Shown: one piece after another, positions 1 through 9,451 of the stretch | How positions within the stretch are numbered: the stretch's first letter is position 1 | How the letters are laid out: each line of letters begins with the position of its first letter | NCBI GenBank assembly: GCA_945900965.1 | Contig: CAMDKM010000001.1 | Location: forward strand, 1 to 64,000 | Length of the DNA stretch: 64,000 nucleotides | From: Bordetella parapertussis | GTDB taxonomy: Bacteria > Pseudomonadota > Gammaproteobacteria > Burkholderiales > JACQAP01 | Reading direction: 5' to 3' | Made by a program: the position numbers and the translations under genes | The notes under the pieces: model-generated | Told to the model about the DNA's origin: nothing | Database searches by the model: none | What the model saw: only the letters and a program-made list of their open reading frames with translations

Positions 1-126
1 AATGATTCGGCTGCAACGCCGGGAGAGCGGTCCATATTTCGCCGCTTTCTCCTTACATATTCCCGATATGCGCGTCGAAATCGTCAAAATCTGTCCTCGC
101 CCTCCCACCGTTTCGCTTTCGAACAT

Positions 127-690
127 CTAAGTCCGACAGGCTGCTAGGCCCAGGCCAACCGCCACATCGGGCCATCCGGAGCCTGTGACCCAGACGCCTG
201 TCGCCGCAACAAACACGGCGATGTTGGCGGTGATGTCATTGCGCGAACACTCCCACACTGAGTTCATATTGATATCTTCCTGCCGGTGTTTCCAAAGGAG
301 CGCCAGGCACGTGCCATTCGCGGCGCGAGCCAGGACGCTGATGGCGCCCATTACCTCGAAAATCGGCAATGTGGGTATGACAGTTCTGTAGACCACCTGC
401 CCGAGAACCACAATCCCGGCGACCAGAATCAATGTCCCCTTAAACATCGCCACCCTGGCCTTCGACCGCGCGCCTCTCGACACTGCGTACAGGCTTAACC
501 CATAGGTCAGCGTATCACCCAGGTTGTCGAGCGAATCGGACAGGACGGCTGTGGACCCGGAAACCACGCCCGCCGTCAACTCCACGACAAACAAGAGCGC
601 ATTGATTGCGAGCACCTGCTTGAGGGTCGAACTTTGCCGTTCCCCGAGCGTGTCCAGCGCACATACCTTTTTTTCGCAGCAATCCGCCAT
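127..690 (-). CDS. CDF-like cation efflux transporter, short C-terminus
   Basis: Inner-membrane cation diffusion facilitator-like protein, presumably exporting divalent metal ions. The start is taken at the internal Met followed by ADCCEKK, because family members begin with a similar Cys-containing stretch; the longer frame to 762 has no family support. Visible hallmarks are a first membrane helix (LAINALLFVVELTAGVVSGS), the TM2 motif LSDSLDNLGD with the Asp residues typical of the metal site, and the later DINMNSVWECSRNDI segment. The protein stops at GLGLAACRT, about 20 residues earlier than I expect for relatives, so the last helix seems clipped. It diverges from the ArsR-rhodanese regulator gene, which may control it. 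Substrate unknown. Confidence 0.8.
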   Translation of the reverse strand: MADCCEKKVCALDTLGERQSSTLKQVLAINALLFVVELTAGVVSGSTAVLSDSLDNLGDTLTYGLSLYAVSRGARSKARVAMFKGTLILVAGIVVLGQVVYRTVIPTLPIFEVMGAISVLARAANGTCLALLWKHRQEDINMNSVWECSRNDITANIAVFVAATGVWVTGSGWPDVAVGLGLAACRT

Positions 691-789
691 ATTCCGATGC
701 GCATCAAGCGCCTCATGGCGCCTGCTTTCAATGGTCAAAAACAGATTAAACGTCGGCTCCAAGGCGCGTCTGGCCTGCGCCCCGCCCTG

Positions 790-819
790 TTGACATATCT
801 AGCGAATCTCGACTACATT
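790..819 (+). promoter_or_regulatory. putative sigma-70 promoter of the ArsR-rhodanese gene
   Basis: TTGACA (790-795) is followed after 18 bp by TACATT (814-819), a perfect -35 with a 4/6 match to the -10. The predicted start of transcription falls near 826, inside the 8-bp direct repeats that precede the ATG at 847, so the leader would be only about 20 nt. Inferred from consensus matching only. Confidence 0.45.
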
Positions 820-824
820 CTAAT

Positions 825-848
825 AATCGTTAGATCGTTAAATCGTAT
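825..848. promoter_or_regulatory. three tandem 8-bp repeats, candidate operator
   Basis: Three direct units AATCGTTA / GATCGTTA / AATCGTAT lie between the putative -10 and the start codon of the ArsR-type gene and overlap the predicted transcription start. Position and repetition suit an autoregulatory site. ArsR-family operators are usually AT-rich inverted repeats, so a direct-repeat operator would be unusual. Confidence 0.35.
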
Positions 849-1503
849 GCGCGAACTGAAGAATCTTTTGTATGAACAGGTCAGCCGGATCGGCAAGACC
901 TTGGCCAGCCCGAAGCGCCTGGAACTCATTGAGTTGCTGTGCCAGGGAGAGAAAACGGTGGAAATGCTCTCAGGGCAAGCGGAAATTAGTGTCAAGTTGA
1001 CCAGCGCCCACCTGAAAGAATTGCGCGCAGCCCGCCTGGTGGAAACCCGCAGGGACGGCAAGTACGTGCTGTATCGGCTGACCAATCCGGGAGTGGCCAA
1101 TCTGTGGGTGAACCTTCGGGAGTTGGCTGAAGAGCGCTTGGTCGATTTGCAGATCGGACTGAATTCGCTGGTAACCCATGGCGGAGACCTGCGTGGCGTG
1201 GACCGGGAATCGATTTTGAAGAAAGCCCGAAGCGGCGAGGTCGTGATTATCGATGTGCGGCCCGGAGACGAGTTCGCCGCCGGACACCTTCCCCACGCGC
1301 GTTCGCTCCCTCTGCCTGAACTCAGGAAACGGCTCAGGGAATTGCCCAAAAACAAACCGGTGGTCGCCTACTGCCGGGGCCCGTTCTGCATGATGGCCAA
1401 GGAAGCGGTGGAGCTTTTGCAAAAACACGGCTATCGCGCATTCAAGCTGGATGACGGTGTGGCCGAATGGCGGGCCCGCGGCCTGCCGGTCGAACACGCG
1501 TGA
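847..1503 (+). CDS. ArsR-family regulator fused to a rhodanese domain
   Basis: Cytoplasmic transcription factor with an N-terminal winged-helix ArsR domain (about residues 10-100; ASPKRLELIELLCQGEKTV start, SVKLTSAHLKELRAARLV recognition region) and a C-terminal rhodanese domain (about 120-217) with the active-site loop YCRGPFC, so a catalytic-type Cys is present. This fusion is common beside sulfur- or persulfide-handling genes, and the rhodanese domain may sense sulfane sulfur (inference). ATG 847 was chosen because homologous sequence begins there; the open frame back to 634 is an overlap with the divergent transporter. No clear Shine-Dalgarno precedes the ATG. It heads a rightward set with DsrE-like, metallo-beta-lactamase and MFS genes. 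Confidence 0.88.
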   Translation: MRELKNLLYEQVSRIGKTLASPKRLELIELLCQGEKTVEMLSGQAEISVKLTSAHLKELRAARLVETRRDGKYVLYRLTNPGVANLWVNLRELAEERLVDLQIGLNSLVTHGGDLRGVDRESILKKARSGEVVIIDVRPGDEFAAGHLPHARSLPLPELRKRLRELPKNKPVVAYCRGPFCMMAKEAVELLQKHGYRAFKLDDGVAEWRARGLPVEHA

Positions 1504-1514
1504 AGAAACCCTTT

Positions 1515-1866
1515 ATGAAGATACTGTTCATTCTCAACGATGCACCCTATGGGTGCAGAGCGCACTTACAACGCACTGCGGCTCGCCGGCGCGCTCGCCA
1601 GGGCCGCCGACAATGAGGTCCGTGTATTTCTGATGGGCGACGCCGCACTGGCCGGCAAAACGGGACAAAAAGTCTCTGAAGGGTTCTACAACATTCAGTT
1701 GATGCTCGATCGGGTGGTCAGGCACAAGGGGCAAGTCGGCATCTGCGATACCTGCATGGACGCCCGAGGAATATCGGAAACCGAGCTGTCGCAAGGGATA
1801 CATCGCGGAAGCCTTGATGAACTGGCCGCGTGGACGCAGTCGGCCGACAAGGTGCTGGTCTATTAG
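1515..1866 (+). CDS. DsrE/DsrF-like sulfur-relay protein, apparent frameshift
   Basis: Small DsrE-like protein of the type seen beside persulfide dioxygenase-like genes; such proteins carry sulfur on a Cys. The expected N-terminus MKILFILNDAPYG is encoded from ATG 1515, but the rest (AERTYNALRLAGALARAAD onward, with a CDTCMDARG Cys motif) lies in the next frame, tracked from 1540. Removing one G from the GGG at 1551-1553 would join the two into an uninterrupted protein of about 116 residues. As written, the 1515 frame stops at 1616. Either a real mutation or a sequencing indel; the ATG at 1540 could also give a shortened product. It ends 9 bp before the GTG of the next gene. Confidence 0.7.
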
Positions 1867-1875
1867 GAGGGAAAT

Positions 1876-2610
1876 GTGTTTTTCAACCAATTTGCCACAA
1901 AAGAATCGTCACTTTCCTACTTCTTCGGCTGTGGGACCCTCGGCAAGGCCGTTGCAGTGGACGTGGTCGCCGGGGATGAGGAATGGTTCATGGATCGGGC
2001 GCGCGACGCCAAGTCCGCGATCACGCATGTCATCGACACGCACATCCATGCCGATCACTACTCCGGCGGGCGCAAACTGGCCGAAATGTCCGGCGCCGTC
2101 TACTGTCTGCACGAAAGCAATGTGGGCTTCGTAAAGTTTCCCTTTGTGCCATTGCACGACGGACAGGTCATCGAGGCCGGGAATACAATCATCACGGTCA
2201 TGCATACGCCGGGACATACGATGGACGCCATGTCGCTTGTCGTGACCGACAAGCGGCGCGGCGCCGAGCCCTGGTTTGTGCTGACCGGCGATACGCTGTT
2301 TGTCGGCGCGGTCGGCCGGCCGGACCTCGCGGGGCGCGAGCGCGAAATGGCCGGTGTGCTCTTCGATACATTGGAGAAAAAAATTCTGCCTTTGCCCGGC
2401 ACGCTGGAGATTTTTCCCGGCCATCAAGCCGGCAGCGTTTGCGGCGCGGGACTGTCGGGCAAACCGTCTTCGACACTGGGTTTCGAGAAGCGCTGGAATC
2501 CGGCGCTGGCGATCCATGACCGTGAGCAGTTTATCGACTACGTGGTGCGCGAGATCCCGCCCCGTCCGGCCAACATGGACCGCATCGTCGCGGCCAATAT
2601 CGCGGGCTGA
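1876..2610 (+). CDS. metallo-beta-lactamase fold hydrolase, persulfide-dioxygenase-like
   Basis: Cytoplasmic MBL-fold enzyme of 244 residues. The metal motif THIHADHYSGG (HxHxDH) is at about residues 54-64, a second His lies in HTPGHTMD, and the TGDTLFVGAVGRPDL and FPGHQAGSVCG segments supply the remaining ligands. These match the ETHE1/rhodanese-associated group, which oxidises glutathione persulfide; the exact substrate is not proven. GTG start at 1876, five bases after a perfect AGGAGG (1865-1870), which decides the start over the out-of-frame ATG at 1874. It lies between the DsrE-like and MFS genes, consistent with a sulfane-sulfur detoxification unit. Confidence 0.85.
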   Translation: MFFNQFATKESSLSYFFGCGTLGKAVAVDVVAGDEEWFMDRARDAKSAITHVIDTHIHADHYSGGRKLAEMSGAVYCLHESNVGFVKFPFVPLHDGQVIEAGNTIITVMHTPGHTMDAMSLVVTDKRRGAEPWFVLTGDTLFVGAVGRPDLAGREREMAGVLFDTLEKKILPLPGTLEIFPGHQAGSVCGAGLSGKPSSTLGFEKRWNPALAIHDREQFIDYVVREIPPRPANMDRIVAANIAG

Positions 2611-2633
2611 GGGCGCCTACAAAACAAGCTGCC

Positions 2634-3923
2634 ATGTCCCGCACCGGCGAACTGCTGCACGGCATCCGTCACAACCGCGTTCAGTTCGCGCATCAGTTGC
2701 TGCAAGTGCTGCTGGTGGGCTTCACCATCGGCATGACGCGCACCGTGGTGCCGGCTCTCGCGGAGACCGAGTTCGGGGTGCCGCGCGATTCTTTCATGTT
2801 GCTCGGTGCGTTTGTGGTCGCCTTCGGTTTTGTCAAAGGCATAATGAATTTCGCCGCCGGGCGGCTCTCCGAGCGCATCGGGCGCAAGCGGGTGCTGCTG
2901 CTCGGCTGGCTGGTCGCACTGCCGATTCCGCCGCTGCTGCTGTGGGGGCCAAGCTGGAACTGGATCGTGGCGGCGACGGTTCTGCTTGGCGTCAATCAGG
3001 GGCTCACTTGGTCAATGACCCAGACTGCGAAGCTCGATCTGACCCGGCCGGAGCAACGCGGACTGACCATCGGTCTGAATGAGTTTTCCGGCTACGCCGG
3101 CGTTGCCGGTGCGGGAATCATGACGGCTTATCTGGCCGATGCATTCGGCGCCCGCCCCGGTGTTGCGGCATTTGGGCTCACTGTCATCGGGCTGGCCATC
3201 GCGCTCACGCTGTTGTGGGTCAAAGAAACGCGACCTTGGGCAAGCGCCGAGGCGGCGCGGCATGCCCGCGACCCGGCCAGAACCGCGGCGCGCTGCCCAA
3301 AAAGTATCTCGATCCAGCCTACGACCTGGGAAGTTTTCACGTTCATCACTTGGCGCGACAAACGACTGATGGCGCTCTGCCAGGCCGGACTCGTTGAAAA
3401 ATTTGTCGATGCGCTGGTCTGGGTGTTTTATCCGGTATTCCTCTACCACCATGGCGTCAGCCTTAGCGGCATCGGTTGGGTGGTCGGCGCCTACGGCTTC
3501 GTGTGGGGCGGGGCGCAGCTTTTCACCGGCAAGCTCTCCGACCAGGTGGGCCGGCACCGGTTCAACGTCTGGGGCATGTGGGTGTGCGGGGCTGGCGTGG
3601 GGCTGATGCTCGCCTTCGATGGCGTGTTGTGGTGGACGCTATGCGCCGCGCTGAGCGGACTGGGAATGGCGATGTTGTATCCGAACCTGAGCGCTGCGGT
3701 CGCGGATATTGCGCATCCAAACTGGCGTGGCTCGGCGATTGGCATTTATCGTTTCTGGCGCGATATTGGCTATGCCATGGGCGCGCTGGGAATGGGGCTG
3801 GCGGCGAGTGCCACCGGCGCCATCGAAAGCGGATTCTGGTTCGTTACCGTCGCCATGCTGCTCTCCGGTGGCGCGCTCTGGTATTGGGGCGAGGAGACGC
3901 ACCCGAAACCTACCTCTGCCTGA
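2634..3923 (+). CDS. MFS transporter
   Basis: Twelve-helix major facilitator superfamily permease of 429 residues. The helix 2-3 loop motif GRLSERIGRKRVLLLGWL is clear near residues 82-99 and its second-half counterpart (GKLSDQVGRHRFNVWG) appears near residue 300. N-terminal helices are GFTIGMTRTVVPALAE and LLGAFVVAFGFVKGI. It follows the MBL gene by 23 bp and probably shares its transcript. Substrate unknown; context suggests export of a sulfur compound, metal complex or toxic product. Confidence 0.85.
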   Translation: MSRTGELLHGIRHNRVQFAHQLLQVLLVGFTIGMTRTVVPALAETEFGVPRDSFMLLGAFVVAFGFVKGIMNFAAGRLSERIGRKRVLLLGWLVALPIPPLLLWGPSWNWIVAATVLLGVNQGLTWSMTQTAKLDLTRPEQRGLTIGLNEFSGYAGVAGAGIMTAYLADAFGARPGVAAFGLTVIGLAIALTLLWVKETRPWASAEAARHARDPARTAARCPKSISIQPTTWEVFTFITWRDKRLMALCQAGLVEKFVDALVWVFYPVFLYHHGVSLSGIGWVVGAYGFVWGGAQLFTGKLSDQVGRHRFNVWGMWVCGAGVGLMLAFDGVLWWTLCAALSGLGMAMLYPNLSAAVADIAHPNWRGSAIGIYRFWRDIGYAMGALGMGLAASATGAIESGFWFVTVAMLLSGGALWYWGEETHPKPTSA

Positions 3924-4109
3924 AGCCGTGTTTTTTTGCGATATCTCTTGTCGGTGCTTATAGACAGGGTGCTGGTATCGCGGCGAAAATGCGGAACAGT
4001 GCCCGATACGCCGGGCATTGGCGAGTCCGACACCGGCTTCGCGCCGCAGGATTTTCCCAAGTGGGCATGATCGACCCACTGCCCGTCAACATCACAACGA
4101 TCTGAGCCA

Positions 4110-4430
4110 ATGCCCGAGCAACTTTTGTTCGCAGCCGGCGCGCCCTTCGAGGCGGCCCGCAAGGTGACCCTGTTGCCGGAGGGCCACCGCGCGCGGAATC
4201 TGCATGGGCATAGTTTTCTGGCAAAGGTGCGTGTTGCGCTGCCTGTGGATTGGGCGAGCTTTCCTGGTGGCGAAACGGGGGATCTTCGGGAACGCCTCAC
4301 CCGATGCATCGCGCCGCTGGATTATCAGTTGCTCAACGATCACCTCGAACAGCCCACCGATGAGAATCTGGCGCGCTGGCTGCGCTCGAACCTCAATGTC
4401 CCGGGAATCGAGCAGATCGGCATCCGGTAG
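4110..4430 (+). CDS. 6-pyruvoyl-tetrahydropterin synthase-like protein, truncated
   Basis: 106 residues matching the first half of a two-domain PTPS/6-carboxytetrahydropterin synthase-like protein: FAAGAPFEAARKVTLLPEGH, then LHGHSFLAKVRVALP with the HGH zinc motif, and LDYQLLNDHLEQPTDENLARW. Relatives I recall continue past the IGI position with a second domain containing another HGHGFEV motif; here a TAG follows IGIR and neither the same nor the other frames of the next 85 bp continue it. It therefore looks like an N-terminal remnant whose end coincides with the left edge of the copper block. Activity is doubtful. Confidence 0.6.
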   Translation: MPEQLLFAAGAPFEAARKVTLLPEGHRARNLHGHSFLAKVRVALPVDWASFPGGETGDLRERLTRCIAPLDYQLLNDHLEQPTDENLARWLRSNLNVPGIEQIGIR

Positions 4431-4515
4431 ACCCCTCGCGCTTGTGCTGGCAACGCGGGAACTGGCGAACCCCCGCTAATGGTCCGCGCGCTCAAGCCCT
4501 GTTACGGCGCCACAG

Positions 4516-6882
4516 TCACAATCTGATGCGGTTTAGCCGCAATGCATTGGTGACCACCGACACCGAGCTCAGCGCCATGGCCGCACCGGCGATGACCGGC
4601 GAGAGCAGCAAACCGAACAGCGGATAAAGCACACCGGCCGCCACCGGGATGCCGAGGGCGTTGTAGCCAAACGCGAAAACAAGATTCTGGCGGATGTTGC
4701 GCATGGTGGCGCGCGAGAGCACGGCGGCGCGCGCAATGCCGCGTAAATCCCCCTTGACCAGGGTGACCCCGGCGCTTTCCATTGCCACATCGGTGCCGGT
4801 ACCCATGGCGATGCCGACATCGGCCTGCGCCAGAGCCGGCGCATCGTTGATGCCGTCCCCGGCCATCGCCACTTTGCGCCCTTCGGCTTGCAGGCGTTTG
4901 ACGTGACCGGCCTTGTCCGCAGGCAGCACTTGCGAGAGCGCCTCGTCGATGCCGAGCAGGCGCGCGACCGCTTGCGCCGTGCCGTGAGAGTCTCCCGTGA
5001 GCATCACGATGCGCACGCCGCTGTTCTTGAGTGCTGTGATGGCCTGCGCCGTGCTGTCCTTGATCGGATCGGCCACCGCGGCGATTCCGGCAGGGATGCC
5101 GTTGACCGCGAAGAACACGACCGTTTTCGCATCCGCTCGCCAAGCTTGCGCGCGCGCTTCCCAGCGCTGCGTATCGACACCGCGCTGCGTGAGAAAGCCG
5201 CCGCTGCCCACAAGCACGCGCTTGCCATCGATGTCCGCTTGCACGCCCAGGCCGTTGACGGCCTCGAACGCTCCGGCTGGGCGCGGTGTCAGGCCGCGCG
5301 CCTTCGCGCCCGCGACGATGGCGAGCGCGATCGGGTGTTCGGAGAGTTGCTCAACGCCCGCAACCAGCGCCAGCGCTTCGTTTTCCGCAATGCCTTCGAC
5401 GACGAAATCGGTCAATGCGGGATGGCCCAGTGTCAGCGTACCGGTCTTGTCCACCACCACGGTGTCGATGTCGCGCATGCGCTCGATCGCCTCGGCATTG
5501 CGAAACAAAATGCCGGCGCGCGCGCCTTGTCCCATGGCAACCGTCATCGAGATGGGGGTAGCCAGACCCACGGCACAGGGGCACGCAATGATCAGCACCG
5601 CAATGGCATTCAGAAACGCGTAGGCAAATTTCGGCTCCGGACCGAAGAACCACCATGTCAGCGCAGTCACGACGGCGATGACCACGACGATCTGGACAAA
5701 GTACGCCGCGATGATATCGGCAAGGCGCTGGATCGGCGCGCGCGTGCGTTGCGCTTCGCCCACCATGTGGACGATGCGCGAGAGCAGCGTGTCCGCGCCC
5801 ACGCGCTCGGCGCGCAGCACCAATGAACCATTGCCGTTCACGGTGGCGCCGGTGAGCTTGCTGCCCGCAACCTTGGCCACCGGCACCGGCTCGCCGGTGA
5901 TCATGGATTCGTCAACATGGCTGGCGCCTTCGAGCACCGTGCCGTCCACCGGCACTTTCTCGCCCGGCTTCACCCGCAGGCGGTCGCCAACCACTACCGT
6001 ATCGAGCGGCACTTGCTCTTCGCTGCCGTCATCGCGCAAACGCCAGGCGAGATTGGGCGCGAGTTTGAGCAGTTGGCTGATGGCCTGACTGGTCCGCCCC
6101 ATGGCGCGCAATTGCAGGAAGTCGCCCAGGATCACCAGCGTCACGATCACCGCCGCAGCCTCGAAATAAGTGCCGACCGCGCCATCGTGCTCGCGGAACT
6201 CTGACGGAAACCAGCCGGGCACCAGCACTGCGGCGAGGCTGAACAGGTATGCAAGCCCGACCCCCAGGCCGATCAGGGTGTACATGTTGAGCGCGCGATA
6301 GATCAGCGACAGCCAGAATTTGCGCAGAATCGGCCAGCCCACCCACAGCACGACCGGTGTGCCCAGCACAAACTCGACCCATCCTCTCGGCCGTGGCTGA
6401 AGGCCGAACAGTTCATGGATGCCGATCATTGGCGACATCGCCAGCACGACCAGCGGTATTGACAGCACGGTACCGATCCACAGCCGCTTCTCGAGATCAC
6501 GCAGTTCGGCATCGCCGCTGTCACCCGTGCCGGCAACGGGCACCAGGGCCATGCCGCAGATGGGACAGTCGCCCGGTACGGCGCGCAGGATCTCCGGGTG
6601 CATCGGGCAGGTATACCTCGCCGCGGCGGGCAGTGTGGCGCCGGCAGCAGGCGTCCCATGGGTCTTGAGCGCGGCGGAAGAAGTTGTTTGCGGGTGCGCA
6701 GTCCTTGGTCTGGGCCGCATGTTGTTTGCGTCAGGCGCCGCGCCAATAAACGCAGACGGGTTCGCGTCGAACTTCTGCTTGCACCTGGCGGAACAGAAGT
6801 AATACCGCTGACCCTCGAACGCGCGGCTGCCTGCCGCAGTTCGCTCATCGACTGGCATGCCACATACCGGATCGGTTGTCAT
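4516..6882 (-). CDS. copA: Cu(I)-translocating P1B-type ATPase with YHS and HMBD domains
   Basis: Inner-membrane copper exporter, 788 residues. Domains in order: YHS domain (TDPVCGMPV with [10 protein letters not shown]), a linker, a heavy-metal-binding domain ([20 protein letters not shown]), then the P-type core with the TGEPVPV actuator motif, CPC in helix 6 ([10 protein letters not shown]), phosphorylation site DKTGTLT, an HP motif (SEHPIA) and [10 protein letters not shown]. Helices 7 and 8 carry YN (FGYNALGIP) and MxxSS (MALSSVSVV), the pattern of Cu(I)-specific pumps. There is no N-terminal CxxC HMA domain. It is the last gene of the leftward copper block, 4 bp after the small membrane-protein gene. 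Confidence 0.93.
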   Translation of the reverse strand: MTTDPVCGMPVDERTAAGSRAFEGQRYYFCSARCKQKFDANPSAFIGAAPDANNMRPRPRTAHPQTTSSAALKTHGTPAAGATLPAAARYTCPMHPEILRAVPGDCPICGMALVPVAGTGDSGDAELRDLEKRLWIGTVLSIPLVVLAMSPMIGIHELFGLQPRPRGWVEFVLGTPVVLWVGWPILRKFWLSLIYRALNMYTLIGLGVGLAYLFSLAAVLVPGWFPSEFREHDGAVGTYFEAAAVIVTLVILGDFLQLRAMGRTSQAISQLLKLAPNLAWRLRDDGSEEQVPLDTVVVGDRLRVKPGEKVPVDGTVLEGASHVDESMITGEPVPVAKVAGSKLTGATVNGNGSLVLRAERVGADTLLSRIVHMVGEAQRTRAPIQRLADIIAAYFVQIVVVIAVVTALTWWFFGPEPKFAYAFLNAIAVLIIACPCAVGLATPISMTVAMGQGARAGILFRNAEAIERMRDIDTVVVDKTGTLTLGHPALTDFVVEGIAENEALALVAGVEQLSEHPIALAIVAGAKARGLTPRPAGAFEAVNGLGVQADIDGKRVLVGSGGFLTQRGVDTQRWEARAQAWRADAKTVVFFAVNGIPAGIAAVADPIKDSTAQAITALKNSGVRIVMLTGDSHGTAQAVARLLGIDEALSQVLPADKAGHVKRLQAEGRKVAMAGDGINDAPALAQADVGIAMGTGTDVAMESAGVTLVKGDLRGIARAAVLSRATMRNIRQNLVFAFGYNALGIPVAAGVLYPLFGLLLSPVIAGAAMALSSVSVVTNALRLNRIRL

Positions 6883-6886
6883 CTCC

Positions 6887-7375
6887 TTACCTCGACCTGA
6901 ACAAGCGCGCGCTGAGAATACGGTAGCTGCCCACCATCACCGGCGGCAAGATCAACCATTGCAGCAACGGGGAAAGCCCAATGCCGAAAATCACCGGCAT
7001 GCTCTGCGTATAACCCCAACTGCCAACGCGATACACGTTGACCCACTCGCTCCACGCCGTGTAAGCCAGCGCGCCAGTCACCACCATGACGCTTCCGCTC
7101 CACGGATGCGATTTGGGCCAATCCCCGTCCCGCAGTACCAGGCCCGTGAGTGCGAACAGCGCAAGTGCGATCAGCACATCGCCCAGGGTGCAGTGAAGCA
7201 GCGCCCATGCGAGCGTCAGTCGATCCGCCTCAAACCAGATCGTGTAGAGCCTGACATGCGCGATTTCCCAGAGCAGGTGAAAAACGAAGGCGAGGGCTGA
7301 CCACAGGCTTGCGCTAGCGAAAATGCCAGGCGCCATCGCGCCATTTGTGCGGTCAGTGCGTGTGCCGTCAGCCAT
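6887..7375 (-). CDS. multi-pass membrane protein of the copper cluster
   Basis: About 162 residues with roughly four membrane helices ([73 protein letters not shown]). ATG 7375 was chosen because it falls 11 bp after the stop of the upstream MBL gene; the ORF-track extension to 7708 is a shadow of that gene. The family is not recognised. Tight spacing with the P-type ATPase suggests cotranslation and a role in the same copper response (inference). Confidence 0.7.
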   Translation of the reverse strand: MADGTRTDRTNGAMAPGIFASASLWSALAFVFHLLWEIAHVRLYTIWFEADRLTLAWALLHCTLGDVLIALALFALTGLVLRDGDWPKSHPWSGSVMVVTGALAYTAWSEWVNVYRVGSWGYTQSMPVIFGIGLSPLLQWLILPPVMVGSYRILSARLFRSR

Positions 7376-7385
7376 CCGGGTCACC

Positions 7386-8744
7386 TCAGTCCAGTTCGAC
7401 TGTCTCCAGGTAATCCGGCACTCGGCAGCGCCAGCGTTTGTGCTCCTCGATGCGGTGTCGTAATGCATCGGCGGCGACCGGCTCGCCATGGGTGATGAAG
7501 GTCTGCTTCGGTGCTGACGTAAAGCCACCCAGCCAGGCCATGATTTCCGAATAATCGGCATGCGCAGACAAGTTCGACAACAGGGCCACTTCGGCACGAA
7601 CCGGCACGTATGCGCCATGAATTTTGACGCTTTCGGCGCCCGCCAGGATGTTCGCGCCGCGCGTTCCGGCGGCTTGGAATCCGGCGAACAGAATGGTGTT
7701 GCGGGCATCGGGCGCGAAGGCCTTGAAGTGATGCACGACGCGGCCTCCGCTGGCCATGCCGCTGGCGGAGAGAATCACCATCGGGCCTGATCTGAGATTG
7801 AGTTGCTTCGATTCCTCGACGCTGTTGACGATCTTTGCCGCTTGACACATGTCATCGCATTGCCTGGGCGTGAGCCGGTGTTCTCCTGGGTGTTCATGGA
7901 AAATGCGCGTGGCGTCCACTGCCATCGGGCTGTTCAGATACACGGGAATGTCCGCAATCGCCTTGGCGGCCTTGATCAGGTGAACGTAGTAGAGCAGCTC
8001 CTGCGCGCGGCCGACGGCGAAGGTCGGCACGATGACCACGCCACGGCGTTTCGCGGTGCGGTTGATGATGTCGGCCAGTTCCGCCTCGGGGTTTTGAGCG
8101 CCGTGGAGTCTGTCGCCGTAGGTGGATTCCAGTACGAGATAGTCGGCTTGCGCGACCGGGACCGGCGGTTTCATGAGTATGTCGTTGGGGCGGCCAAGAT
8201 CGCCGCTGAACACAATCGACTTCCCCTGGTGCGTGAGCCGCACAAAACACGAGCCGAGGATGTGCCCTGAATGCGACAAGCGCAGGCTGAGGCCATCGCC
8301 GAGATCGATGTCGCGTTCGAGATCGACGGGTGCGAGCAGTTTCAGACAACGCTCTGCATCGGCCTGGGTGTACAAGGGCAGGGCGGGGGAGTGTTTGGAA
8401 AACCCCTTGCGGTTGGCGTAGTCGGCTTCTTCTTCCTGCAGATGACCCGAATCGGGCAACAGTATTCCGCACAGATCACGGGTGGCGCGGCTGCAATAGA
8501 CTTTTCCGGAAAATCCGTTCCTGGCCAGCAGTGGCAGATAACCGCTGTGGTCGATGTGGGCATGGGTCAGAATGACCGCATCGATTTTTCTGGCATCGAG
8601 GGGTAGCGGTGCCCAGTTTCTCAAGCGCAGTTGCTTCAAACCCTGGAACAGCCCACAGTCCACCAGTACCTGCTTGCTGCCGGCGCGGATCAAATATTTG
8701 GAGCCGGTGACAGTGCCGGTCGCGCCAAGAAAAGTGATTTGCAT
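7386..8744 (-). CDS. metallo-beta-lactamase/beta-CASP RNA-processing-type exonuclease
   Basis: 452-residue cytoplasmic protein of the CPSF/YSH1-like MBL family. The metal motif is HAHIDHSG (HxHxDH) near residue 57; later come SGDLGRPND, the beta-CASP region with LESTYGDRLHG and PTFAVGRAQELLYY, and the C-terminal RNA-specificity region (SASGMASGGRVVHHF, NLSAHADYSEIMAWL, FITHGEPVAADALR). ATG 8744 starts MQITFLGATGTVTGS, the usual family N-terminus. Its position inside a copper operon is unusual; bacterial copies sit in stress and anaerobiosis islands, and the substrate is unknown. Confidence 0.85.
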   Translation of the reverse strand: MQITFLGATGTVTGSKYLIRAGSKQVLVDCGLFQGLKQLRLRNWAPLPLDARKIDAVILTHAHIDHSGYLPLLARNGFSGKVYCSRATRDLCGILLPDSGHLQEEEADYANRKGFSKHSPALPLYTQADAERCLKLLAPVDLERDIDLGDGLSLRLSHSGHILGSCFVRLTHQGKSIVFSGDLGRPNDILMKPPVPVAQADYLVLESTYGDRLHGAQNPEAELADIINRTAKRRGVVIVPTFAVGRAQELLYYVHLIKAAKAIADIPVYLNSPMAVDATRIFHEHPGEHRLTPRQCDDMCQAAKIVNSVEESKQLNLRSGPMVILSASGMASGGRVVHHFKAFAPDARNTILFAGFQAAGTRGANILAGAESVKIHGAYVPVRAEVALLSNLSAHADYSEIMAWLGGFTSAPKQTFITHGEPVAADALRHRIEEHKRWRCRVPDYLETVELD

Positions 8745-8788
8745 GTTGAGTATTGTTTTTCTGGTCAGAGGCGGCAATCGCGGGCGCG

Positions 8789-9451
8789 TCAATGCACGGG
8801 CGGACCGGTGGTCTTGCTTCCGAGGCGGGGAAAGTAAGCCGGTGTGCGTACTGCATAGCGCGTGTAGTCGTCACCGAAGCGGGCCTGAGCATCGCGTTCC
8901 TCGTTGAACGACAGGCGCGCATACACCAGCACCAGGATTGGAAACATGACCAAGGTCAGCAGCGTGGGCCATTGCAGCAGAAAGCCAAACATGATGAGTA
9001 CAAAGGCGACGTACTGCGGATGGCGAATGACGGCGTAAGGGCCGCTGGTCGCCAACTGGCCCGCGCGTTGCGCCTTGAAAAGAACATTCCATGCCGAGGA
9101 CAACAGGATGAAACCACCGCCGATAAAGGCAAAGCTCAGCAAATGGAATGGACCGAAGTGAGGATTGGCGCGCCATCCGATCAAGGTCTCGAGCAAATGG
9201 CCCGCGTCATGGGTCAGGAAGTCGATGCCGGGATAACGGCTACCGAGCCAGCCCGACAGCAGGTAAATTGTCAGCGGAAACCCGTACATTTCGGTGAACA
9301 ACGCGACGATGAAGGCCGAAAATGCGCCAAGCGAACGCCAGTCGCGCGCGCTTTGCGGCTTGGCAAAGCTGAAGGCGAAAATGATGAACATCAGCGAGTT
9401 AATGACCACCAGCCACCATAAGCCGTAGGCCTGGACAGGTTCTGGGTTCAT
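8789..9451 (-). CDS. ICMT/PEMT-like integral membrane methyltransferase
   Basis: 220 residues with about five membrane helices. The C-terminal half shows the isoprenylcysteine carboxyl methyltransferase/phospholipid methyltransferase pattern: SGPYAVIRHPQYVAFVLIM, then RLSFNEERDAQARFGDDYTRY with the EE..R..F...Y signature. It probably methylates a lipid or membrane-bound substrate using S-adenosylmethionine. ATG overlaps the stop of the DUF2933 gene, so the two are translationally coupled. Such proteins recur in copper/silver resistance clusters, but their role there is not known to me. Confidence 0.8.
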   Translation of the reverse strand: MNPEPVQAYGLWWLVVINSLMFIIFAFSFAKPQSARDWRSLGAFSAFIVALFTEMYGFPLTIYLLSGWLGSRYPGIDFLTHDAGHLLETLIGWRANPHFGPFHLLSFAFIGGGFILLSSAWNVLFKAQRAGQLATSGPYAVIRHPQYVAFVLIMFGFLLQWPTLLTLVMFPILVLVYARLSFNEERDAQARFGDDYTRYAVRTPAYFPRLGSKTTGPPVH

